DNA of 19,726 nucleotides from an uncultured Alistipes sp. (GTDB lineage: Bacteria; Bacteroidota; Bacteroidia; Bacteroidales; Rikenellaceae): positions 1 through 19,726 of the forward strand of contig CAAGBL010000030.1 in assembly GCA_900768045.1 (NCBI GenBank). The letters run 5' to 3'. The notes under the pieces are model-generated. The model was not told the origin of the DNA, did no database searches, and saw only the letters and a list, made by a program, of their open reading frames with translations. The translations under genes were made by a program, and so were the position numbers. Positions 14,301 through 19,726 of this stretch are shown here, piece after piece; within the stretch, counting starts at the first letter, position 1; each line of letters opens with the position of its first letter.

Positions 14301-15851
14301 GTCGACTACCTAAGCACTCGCTATTGTGCCCCAAGTGGTAGGGTAGATATTGTGAATAACCACTTTATCGCCGATAAGATTGCGGTCTACGATAGCGAGG
14401 GTAATAGGGGTAGCTACTCAATGGATATAGGTCTTGACCACCTGTCGAACATAACCTATAATATCGACATTACGGCTAAAGATATGCTTGTGCTTGATAC
14501 CGAAGCCAAGGATAACGACCTATTCTATGGACATGTCTACGCCTCGGGCCGAGCTTCGTTTAGGGGCGATAAGCGAGGTATGAAGATGGATGTTGAGGGT
14601 ACAAGCTCCGATAACTCGAAGTTCTACATGCCGCTCTCGGGTAAGGAGGATGTCTCGTATGCCGACTTTGTTAAGTTTACTGAGCCTGTGGTCGAGGGTG
14701 TCGATACCTCACGCTTTATCACACGTCGTATGATGGCCTACGAGCGAAAAAATCGTCAGATGAGTAGCTCAACGGGCATGATGGATATGGATATATCGCT
14801 CAATATTTTGCCAAATATCGAGGTGCAGCTCGTTATTGATCCTACGGTGGGAGATATTATCAAGGGTAAGGGCTCGGGCCAGATAAGCATGCATATCGTG
14901 CCTAAGGCCAACGTCTTTGAGATGGGTGGCGATTTTACCATCTCTGAGGGTACATACCTCTTTACGCTCCAGAACGTAATCAACAAGCTCTTTACCGTGG
15001 AGCCTGGCTCGTCGATACAGTGGTCTGGCGATCCGCTGGGTGCGGAGTTAAATATTGATGCAGTATACAGTACCAAGGCATCGCTTAAGCCTCTGCTCGG
15101 AAATTCGATTCAGGGCGTGGATATCGCACGTGCTGTGCCTGTGAATTGCTACATTAAGCTCACGGGCGAGCTTATGTCGCCAGAGGTGAGCTTCGATGTC
15201 GATGTTACGAATGTAGCTCCCGAGATTCAGACCATTGTAAAGTCGGCACTCAACGACCAGCAGGCTATCGCTACCCAGATGTTCTGGCTGCTTGCTGCAA
15301 ACACCTTCTCGGCTGAGGATACTGGAGCTATGGGTGCGTCGTTGTCTGCAACAACGGGCTTTGAGCTACTCTCTAATCAGCTCAGCAACTGGCTGTCGGG
15401 CGATAATTACAACATCATTCTGCGCTACAGACCACGTACGGAGCTTACGGGAGATGAGGTCGACTTCGGCTTCTCGAAGAGCTGGTTTAATAACCGACTT
15501 ATCGTCGAGGTTGAGGGTGGATATCTATCAGATGCCTCACGTCAGGCCTCGCAGAATGCCTCGAACTTTGTTGCTGAGGGATTCATCACATGGCTCATCG
15601 ATCCCGACGGTGCCTTCCGCCTTAAGGGATTCACGCAGACCATCGACCGCTATGGCGAGAACCAGGGTTTGCAGGAGTCGGGCGTAGGTGTCTACTATGC
15701 CGAGAGCTTTAACACCTTTAAGGAGCTTGGTCGTAGCATACGTCGTCGATTTACAAATCCCGAGCGTCAGCAGAAGCGCAAAGAGAGGCGTGAGGCAAAG
15801 CAAGGTGTGGGCCAAGATAGCATGAAATTGGATACTATGGAGCACGACTAA
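11301..15851 (+). CDS. tamB: Translocation/assembly module protein TamB (DUF490)
   Basis: This is an inner-membrane-anchored, periplasm-spanning AsmA/TamB-family protein of 1516 aa. Relatives form long beta-taco grooves that carry phospholipid between membranes or help assemble outer-membrane proteins. An N-terminal membrane segment (about 5-31) is followed by more than 1100 residues of repetitive beta-rich sequence with many D/N-G turns. The conserved TamB C-terminal domain follows (about 1190-1470). It includes EGTYLFTLQNVINKLFTVEPGSSIQWSGD-type sequence around the coding positions 14950-15030 and a YRPRTELTGDEVDFGFSK-like strand near 15425-15475. A basic, charged tail ends the protein. It is longer than E. 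coli TamB (1259 aa). No TamA/BamA-type partner is in the window. It is divergent from tsaD and followed 69 bases later by exbB. Confidence 0.92.
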   Translation: MRKVIKILAMIVSAIVLLLIFLPIAATLILSIDQVQNRIIQRASQFASEKLESKVSIGHINIDLLSRVHLHDFYVEDPECDTLLFVDEAVAHISSLNIKRDGLLLSDVEVKGAEFNLNEMSSGELNIRPIVRRLTKQGQKSDFRLHIDHIHARNSRFRYERLEHRNPEYGIDYYDMDINNIECCLKDFQVLTGGVVSSTIEDLYAKERSGFELIDLSGYFKVDRGVISFENLRARTELSEVYVPTFVIDGENWDEYKEYIDKVDMHGRVEDSTLSTYDLGFFSPGVRDWDLELYSVDGSFDGVVQDFNAVVKQAKLGNATTVEADVHIIGIPEWQTSEYIIGVKKLHTTASDIELLTQSVTGKALNAKALDIIRNLRSFDLRGTFGGKLYSFRTTGNLTTPEGNLSADVRMRREANNQHKLSGMVDTDNLHLGNILNINKLGRLDSHIVADGLVGGGVVADVDVKVGSLGFGSQLFRDINAVGTIDHDTYLANVRSQDEKLSFDLSALVDLGSTIPSYEVMLDLERADLHKLGINKRDSLSVASLEMGLDVDGRRLDDMGGTISIANMHYEYPGGELVSDRLNAEIRGYDDRKDISLKSDFVDIDFQSRASYKDIANYIYNALKRYVPLLYDSDTQSVVDSGAEAVPGYDYSMFTMQTREGLNDLLAAINGDILVAPDTDLSLVFSPQNNHLALQLGSEALEYKGVILADAQVDVKNNNDSLLMWVNSEAVYLGSRKIMPNFHVNGAAHQNKINLSADFKDKDNEQSGLVAMSAQFSRNTRTRNRSMHIDISPSHFTTKNNQWKLYAGGVDIDSSRISINQLHVTRLEQRLVVDGVASRNRGDSIRLTLDNFDLSPFSAFISKFGYDISALSNGYATVRSALHNPQIDARIDLSQIDVNGIEAPPQLITSNWDFEKNRARVIIRDANSRDTVIRGYYQPQGNRYYAKANLKGVKMELLQPFLTDIVSDIKGEASAEATILGEGRSASLNGYATIDSLDVNVDYLSTRYCAPSGRVDIVNNHFIADKIAVYDSEGNRGSYSMDIGLDHLSNITYNIDITAKDMLVLDTEAKDNDLFYGHVYASGRASFRGDKRGMKMDVEGTSSDNSKFYMPLSGKEDVSYADFVKFTEPVVEGVDTSRFITRRMMAYERKNRQMSSSTGMMDMDISLNILPNIEVQLVIDPTVGDIIKGKGSGQISMHIVPKANVFEMGGDFTISEGTYLFTLQNVINKLFTVEPGSSIQWSGDPLGAELNIDAVYSTKASLKPLLGNSIQGVDIARAVPVNCYIKLTGELMSPEVSFDVDVTNVAPEIQTIVKSALNDQQAIATQMFWLLAANTFSAEDTGAMGASLSATTGFELLSNQLSNWLSGDNYNIILRYRPRTELTGDEVDFGFSKSWFNNRLIVEVEGGYLSDASRQASQNASNFVAEGFITWLIDPDGAFRLKGFTQTIDRYGENQGLQESGVGVYYAESFNTFKELGRSIRRRFTNPERQQKRKERREAKQGVGQDSMKLDTMEHD

Positions 15852-15920
15852 AACGTTTATATGCAAACAGAAGATAACGAAAACAAAAAATAATTAATAA
15901 CTAAAACCTTACTTAAAATC

Positions 15921-16643
15921 ATGATTAATTTGCTTACAGTGTCGCCTGCCGAGCAGGTGATGGAGGCTGCTGAGATGCCAGCAGTTGAGACTACGGTGAA
16001 CCAGACCTCAGAGAACCTTTCTATTAGCTTTTGGGAGCTCTTCTCGAATGGTGGTTGGTTGATGTGGGTTCTTGTGGCTTTGGCTGCTGTGATGATCTTC
16101 ATCTTCGTTGAGCGCTTCATCGCTATCCGCAAGGCAACGCAGATCGACAAGAACTTTATGAACCGCATTCGTGACTATATTCTCGAGGGTAATATCAACT
16201 CGGCTATCGACCTCTGCCGTCGTACCGACTCGCCTATTGCTCGTATGATTGAGAAGGGTATCGAGCGTATTGGCCGCCCTATGAGCGATATCCAGACAGC
16301 TATCGAGAACGTCGCAAATGTTGAGGTGGCGAAGATGGAGTCGGGCCTTCCTTGGTTGGCCTCTATCGCTGGTGGTGCGCCAATGATCGGTTTCTTGGGT
16401 ACTGTGACAGGTATGGTGCAGGTGTTTATCGACATGTCAGCAAACCAGAGCGGCGGCATCGAGCTTGCACAGCTCTCAGCAGGTATGTATGTGGCGATGG
16501 TAACTACCGTAGGTGGTCTTATCGTGGGTATCCCTGCATACTTTGCTCATAACTACCTCGTAGCACGTGTCGAGAAGATGATTTTCCGCATGGAGGCTAC
16601 CACAATTGCATTTATGGATATCTTGAATCAGCCTGTAAAATAG
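15921..16643 (+). CDS. exbB: ExbB/TolQ/MotA-type proton channel subunit
   Basis: This inner-membrane protein forms, with ExbD, the proton-driven motor that energises TonB. The 240-residue protein has a first membrane segment at about 46-63 (WLMWVLVALAAVMIFIFVER) and a large cytoplasmic loop. The conserved pair of helices lies at about 142-172 (ASIAGGAPMIGFLGTVTGMV) and 186-210 (SAGMYVAMVTTVGGLIVGIP). The GFLGTVTGM segment is the family signature. The family includes TolQ, but the downstream tonB favours ExbB. exbD follows after 7 bases. The gap from tamB (15852-15920) is A-rich and shows no promoter match, so it may be transcribed from tamB or from a promoter I cannot recognise. Codon use looks like a well-expressed gene. 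Confidence 0.92.
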   Translation: MINLLTVSPAEQVMEAAEMPAVETTVNQTSENLSISFWELFSNGGWLMWVLVALAAVMIFIFVERFIAIRKATQIDKNFMNRIRDYILEGNINSAIDLCRRTDSPIARMIEKGIERIGRPMSDIQTAIENVANVEVAKMESGLPWLASIAGGAPMIGFLGTVTGMVQVFIDMSANQSGGIELAQLSAGMYVAMVTTVGGLIVGIPAYFAHNYLVARVEKMIFRMEATTIAFMDILNQPVK

Positions 16644-16650
16644 TTAAGCT

Positions 16651-17121
16651 ATGGCAATTAAAAGAAGTTCAAAGATAGACTCAAGTTTCTCGGCATCGTC
16701 AATGACCGACCTTGTCTTCTTGTTGTTGGTGTTCTTCGTGTTGGCAACAACGCTCATTAACCCTAACAACGCTGTGAAGCTAACGTTGCCATCGTCGTCG
16801 AGTACTATGGGCGACCCCTCGGCAGTATCTATCTCGGTGTTGAACCGTCCTTCGGGATATGTATATATCTTCAACGGCAAGCAGAATAACCCTTATAATG
16901 ATGCTCAGGAGCTTGCTGCAGAGCTTAATGCCTACTACGAGTCGAATCTGGCAGATAGCCAGAAGTCGCTTATCGTGTCGGTGCACTGCGAGAAGGAGGT
17001 TACTACGGTTGATGCACTGTTGTCGATTATCGACATGATTAACGATCAGAATAAGGCTGCGGGCGACATTGCGCCAGGCGTACAACGATATAAGATGGTG
17101 TTGGCCACCGATAAAAAGTAA
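16651..17121 (+). CDS. exbD: ExbD/TolR biopolymer transport protein
   Basis: This is the second motor subunit, a single-span membrane protein with a periplasmic peptidoglycan-binding-like domain. It has 156 aa. A basic cytoplasmic N-terminus (MAIKRSSKID) leads into SMTDLVFLLLVFFVLATT (17-34). Asp20 at the start of the helix is the proton-carrying residue conserved in ExbD/TolR. The periplasmic part (about 40-156) keeps the V-T-V-D-A-L-L-S-I-I-D pattern near 120-130. The last stop base overlaps the tonB ATG (TAATG), a typical translational-coupling junction. Confidence 0.93.
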   Translation: MAIKRSSKIDSSFSASSMTDLVFLLLVFFVLATTLINPNNAVKLTLPSSSSTMGDPSAVSISVLNRPSGYVYIFNGKQNNPYNDAQELAAELNAYYESNLADSQKSLIVSVHCEKEVTTVDALLSIIDMINDQNKAAGDIAPGVQRYKMVLATDKK

Positions 17122-17849
17122 TGGAGTACTACAATCCCATAGACTATTCGTCGAAGCGATATGCTGCTGTGATAACGGTTGTTGTGATGGCCGTTGTGGT
17201 ATTGGCCGTAAGCTATATAACCATCGAGGTTGAGCCTACGGAGGAGGCCTCAATGGTTGTTGCTATCGAGTATGTCGAGCCCGAGGAGGTTGTTGAGAAT
17301 CCGCCAAAGCCTAAGCCTGCACCTGCCGAGCGCCCAAAGATTGAGAATCCGAAGCCTCAGCCAACGCAGGCCTACGAGAATGTAGCTAAGGATAACACTC
17401 GTAATCAGACGTCGGGCAACGAGGAGAAGATGCAGACCGTAAACCAGCAGGCGTTGTTCAAGCCTACGGCGGGCACTACACCCGACGAGGAGGTTGTTCA
17501 TGGCAATAGGCTAGCTCCCGAGGGCGATGCCGAGAGCCATAAGGGCGAGGGCACGGGCCTTAATGTTATCGGCGATGTGGAGTTTGATGGTGGCCTTAAG
17601 GGACGAGGTGTCGTTGCGGGTTACCCACGTCCTAAGGGTAATAATGCTGTGGGTAAGGTTGTTGTTTCGGTTGTTGTCGATAGCGACGGAAATGTTATTG
17701 AGGCCTATATACGTGCCGAGGGAACAACTACCTCCGATAGCAATCTTCGAAAAAATGCCCTCAATGCTGCACGACGCACTAAGTTTAAGCCAGACGCTAC
17801 ACGCATGACGCAGTCGGGAACAATAAGTTATAAGTATACAGTAAATTAA
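17121..17849 (+). CDS. tonB: Energy transducer TonB
   Basis: TonB carries energy from ExbBD across the periplasm to TonB-dependent outer-membrane receptors, which are abundant SusC-type importers in this phylum. The 242-residue protein has an N-terminal membrane anchor (about 14-35). A proline/lysine/glutamate-rich linker follows (about 45-80, including NPPKPKPAPAERPKIENPKP) and then a polar spacer. The C-terminal TonB domain (about 170-242) contains GKVVVSVVVDSDGNVIEAYI, the family fingerprint, and RKNALNAARRTKFKPDA. It begins on the last base of the exbD stop and ends with the same TAATG overlap into the DUF1573 gene, so exbD-tonB-DUF1573 are tightly coupled. Confidence 0.94.
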   Translation: MEYYNPIDYSSKRYAAVITVVVMAVVVLAVSYITIEVEPTEEASMVVAIEYVEPEEVVENPPKPKPAPAERPKIENPKPQPTQAYENVAKDNTRNQTSGNEEKMQTVNQQALFKPTAGTTPDEEVVHGNRLAPEGDAESHKGEGTGLNVIGDVEFDGGLKGRGVVAGYPRPKGNNAVGKVVVSVVVDSDGNVIEAYIRAEGTTTSDSNLRKNALNAARRTKFKPDATRMTQSGTISYKYTVN

Positions 17850-18244
17850 TGAAAACACTACTGCAAAATATTGCCATTGTGCTTCTTGCCATGCTCTCGG
17901 TGCCAATGCTTGGCGCTCAGGAGCCTAAGGGGGCAGATATTGAGTTTCAGAGCTCTGTTGTCGACCTCGGTGTCGTGGCGCAGGAGGGTGGTAGGCAGAT
18001 GGTACGCCTAAGTTTTACTAATACGGGCGATGTTCCGCTTGTAGTTACTGAGGTGCGCACAAGTTGTTCGTGCATGTCGGTAAGCTATGAGCGTAAGAGG
18101 GTTGAGCCCTCGGAGCGTGGGGTAATAACCGTTACGCTCGATCCCTCGAAAGCACCTAAGGGGCAGTACTATCGTGTGATGCAGATTTTTTCGACAGCCA
18201 CGAGTGGCGTAAAACGTATAACCGTGAAGGCTGTCATAGAGTAA
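17849..18244 (+). CDS. Secreted DUF1573 protein
   Basis: The 131-residue protein has a signal peptide (about 1-23, ending near LGAQ) and one Ig-like DUF1573 domain. The pattern SSVVDLGVVAQEGG, then FTNTGDVPLVVTEVRTSCSC, then LDPSKAPKGQYYRVMQI is the DUF1573 signature. The CSC pair is Cys73 and Cys75. DUF1573 proteins are common in Bacteroidetes, are exported and have no firmly established function. The CSC pair suggests a disulphide or a metal contact, which is a guess. It overlaps the tonB stop (TAATG) and the hydrolase gene begins 11 bases later. Its position as the fourth gene of an ExbBD-TonB operon hints at an envelope role. Confidence 0.85.
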   Translation: MKTLLQNIAIVLLAMLSVPMLGAQEPKGADIEFQSSVVDLGVVAQEGGRQMVRLSFTNTGDVPLVVTEVRTSCSCMSVSYERKRVEPSERGVITVTLDPSKAPKGQYYRVMQIFSTATSGVKRITVKAVIE

Positions 18245-18255
18245 AACATTGAGTT

Positions 18256-18921
18256 ATGGAGATTAAACGTCTTATATTTAACCCTTTTAGGGAGAATACC
18301 TACCTTGTGTGGGACGACACCAAGGAGGCAATTATTATCGATGCAGGTAATATGTCGGAGGCTGAGAACGACCACCTACGCACCGTTGTCGAGGAGCTCG
18401 GCCTTAAGGTCGTCATGGCAGTAAACACCCACGGTCACTTCGACCATACGCAGGGTGTTATGTATGTGGTCAACACCTTTGGCGCTAAGTTCGCATGCTC
18501 GTCGGACGATAAGTTCTTGATGGCTACCGACTCATCGGCAACGATGTATGGCCTAAAGTGTAACCCTGTGCCTGCGATAGATATCGACCTTAAGGAGTGC
18601 AAGGAGATTACCTTTGGTAATACCACCCTTAGCATTATCCACACTCCTGGCCACACTCCTGGCCACGTATCGTTATACAATGCCGAGGCTAAGAGCTTGT
18701 TTACGGGCGACACGCTCTTCCGTGAGAGCATCGGCCGTACCGACCTTCCTGGTGGCGACTACTCGTGGATTATGAAGTCTATCCTCGAGCAGATTATCCC
18801 TCTTGGCGACGATGTCAAGATATACCCTGGCCATGAGGATAGCTCTACCATAGGCCATGAAACCCTCTATAACCCATTTGTTACCGAGGTGCTCAACAAC
18901 GAGATTAACTATAAAGGATAA
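18256..18921 (+). CDS. MBL-fold metallo-hydrolase (glyoxalase II/YcbL-like)
   Basis: The 221-residue cytoplasmic protein has the full metallo-beta-lactamase metal set: NTHGHFDH (57-64; His59, His61, Asp63, His64), a third histidine at His133 or His137 in HTPGHTPGH (129-137), Asp152 in TGDTLF, and His193 in YPGHED. The spacing and HTPGHTPGH fit the YcbL/glyoxalase II group, small thioester hydrolases, rather than beta-lactamases. The substrate is unknown. No glyoxalase I gene is nearby. The HTPG repeat is written by an exact 12-base tandem repeat (18640-18663). It lies between the DUF1573 gene (11-base gap) and trmD (20-base gap). Confidence 0.92.
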   Translation: MEIKRLIFNPFRENTYLVWDDTKEAIIIDAGNMSEAENDHLRTVVEELGLKVVMAVNTHGHFDHTQGVMYVVNTFGAKFACSSDDKFLMATDSSATMYGLKCNPVPAIDIDLKECKEITFGNTTLSIIHTPGHTPGHVSLYNAEAKSLFTGDTLFRESIGRTDLPGGDYSWIMKSILEQIIPLGDDVKIYPGHEDSSTIGHETLYNPFVTEVLNNEINYKG

Positions 18922-18941
18922 CCCCTAACATAACAGATGCT

Positions 18942-19613
18942 ATGCGTATAGACATCATCACTGTTGTTCCCGAGCTGCTCTCTTCGCCGCTCAACGAGTC
19001 TATTTTGAAGCGTGCTCAGGAGTCGGGACATGCCGAGATTCATGTTCATAACCTCCGTGACTATACCGACGATAAGCGTCGCACCGTCGACGACTACCCC
19101 TTTGGCGGCGAGGCGGGTATGGTCATGAAGATTGAGCCTGTGTATCGCTGTATCGAGAAGCTTAAGTCGGAGCGCCACTACGACGAGATTATCTTTACCT
19201 CGCCCGACGGCATTCAGTACAACCAGCGTGAGGCAAACCGCCTCTCGCTAATGAACAACATCATCATCTTGTGCGGTCACTATAAGGGTATCGACTATCG
19301 CATCCGTGAGCACCTTATCACTCGTGAGATATCTATCGGCGACTATGTGCTTACTGGTGGCGAGCTCGCTGCTTGCGTCATCGCCGACTCTGTAGTGCGC
19401 ATCATTCCTGGCGCTATTGGCGACGAGGCCTCAGCCCTCACCGACTGCTTCCAGGATAACCTCCTCGCACCACCCGTCTACACCCGCCCATCGGAGTTTA
19501 ATGGCTGGAAGGTGCCCGATGTACTTCTCTCAGGCAACTTTGCTGAGATAGAAAAGTGGCAGGAGGAACAGGCCTTTCAGCGCACGCAGACCCTCCGCCC
19601 TGATTTGTTGTGA
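18942..19613 (+). CDS. trmD: tRNA (guanine-N1-)-methyltransferase TrmD
   Basis: TrmD methylates G37 of tRNAs that have G36, using SAM, which prevents +1 frameshifting. The 223-residue SPOUT protein has the N-terminal MRIDIITVVPELL and the substrate-loop segment DDYPFGGEAGMVMK (50-63). The knot motifs LCGHYKGID (110-118) and SIGDYVLTGGELA (131-143) follow. The flexible ALTDCF segment holds the likely catalytic Asp168, and NGWKVPDVLLSGN is also conserved. Length is normal. Classical trmD neighbours (rpsP, rimM, rplS) are absent here. Instead it ends the exbB-to-trmD run just before a terminator. It is essential or important in most bacteria. Confidence 0.96.
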   Translation: MRIDIITVVPELLSSPLNESILKRAQESGHAEIHVHNLRDYTDDKRRTVDDYPFGGEAGMVMKIEPVYRCIEKLKSERHYDEIIFTSPDGIQYNQREANRLSLMNNIIILCGHYKGIDYRIREHLITREISIGDYVLTGGELAACVIADSVVRIIPGAIGDEASALTDCFQDNLLAPPVYTRPSEFNGWKVPDVLLSGNFAEIEKWQEEQAFQRTQTLRPDLL

Positions 19614-19645
19614 TAAGGGGTCATCTTTGACCTATCCCAAAAAGC

Positions 19646-19694
19646 TGAGCACCCGAGGCTGTACGTTTGAGTACTATCCTCGGGTGCTCACTTT
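19646..19694 (+). terminator. Terminator after trmD, probably bidirectional
   Basis: A perfect 13-bp stem (19646-19658 with 19678-19690) encloses a 19-base loop that itself contains GTAC (19661-19664) and GTAC (19671-19674). TTTT follows at 19692-19695 on the plus strand. On the opposite strand the stem is followed by TTTTT before GGG, so it could also stop a convergent transcript entering from the right. The remaining bases to the window end (19696-19726) show nothing recognisable. Confidence 0.85.
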
Positions 19695-19726
19695 TGCGAT
19701 AAGCCAAATCTAACCCCTTCTAACAA

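Noticed and set aside
1..19726. CRISPR arrays, transposases, phage genes, toxin-antitoxin or defence cassettes
   Set aside because: No evenly spaced direct repeats with unique spacers, no transposase, integrase or phage motifs, and every sizeable coding region is assigned to a housekeeping, hydrogenase or envelope family.

Overview
The window looks like chromosome from an anaerobic member of the Bacteroidales, possibly Rikenellaceae/Alistipes-like (the family is a low-confidence inference). Four intergenic gaps carry the Bacteroidetes-type promoter pattern (TTTG or TTTC, 19-20 bases, then TAnnTTTG). Start codons lack clear Shine-Dalgarno sequences. The gene content also fits: a stand-alone [FeFe]-hydrogenase with its maturases, a very long TamB, and an ExbB-ExbD-TonB set.

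Bases 1-535 hold no convincing gene. They contain short perfect hairpins and degenerate 9-base tandem repeats. Next, on the minus strand, come tRNA-Glu(CTC) with its own promoter and terminator, and a periplasmic HtrA/DegQ-type protease with its own terminator. A minus-strand unit hpt-queE-ftsB-like follows. It has a promoter just after the hydF stop codon and ends at a strong hairpin terminator.

The centre is a minus-strand hydrogenase operon read hydA-hydE-hydG-hydF (9136 down to 3968). It has a promoter upstream of hydA and gaps of 19, 44 and 3 bases. HydE, HydG and HydF build the 2Fe subcluster of the H-cluster. HydA carries several [4Fe-4S] clusters and the three H-cluster signatures, but no NuoE/NuoF-like partner genes are present, so it looks like a monomeric group B-type enzyme. 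Upstream on the same strand is tsaD, followed after one base by an uncharacterised TIGR01212/YhcC-like radical SAM gene.

From 11301 the genes switch to the plus strand. First is tamB (1516 aa), divergent from tsaD across a 90-base gap that holds a perfect AT-rich palindrome next to the tamB promoter. Then come exbB, exbD, tonB, a secreted DUF1573 protein, a metallo-beta-lactamase-fold hydrolase and trmD, closely packed and in two places joined by TAATG overlaps. A 13-bp-stem terminator follows trmD.

The themes are anaerobic H2 metabolism, radical SAM chemistry (HydE, HydG, QueE, TIGR01212), tRNA modification (TsaD, TrmD, QueE) and envelope biogenesis or energisation (TamB, ExbBD-TonB, DegQ, FtsB-like). 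I see no CRISPR array, prophage, insertion sequence or defence system. The least understood items are the radical SAM gene coupled to tsaD, the DUF1573 protein inside the Ton operon, and the repeat-rich region at the left end.
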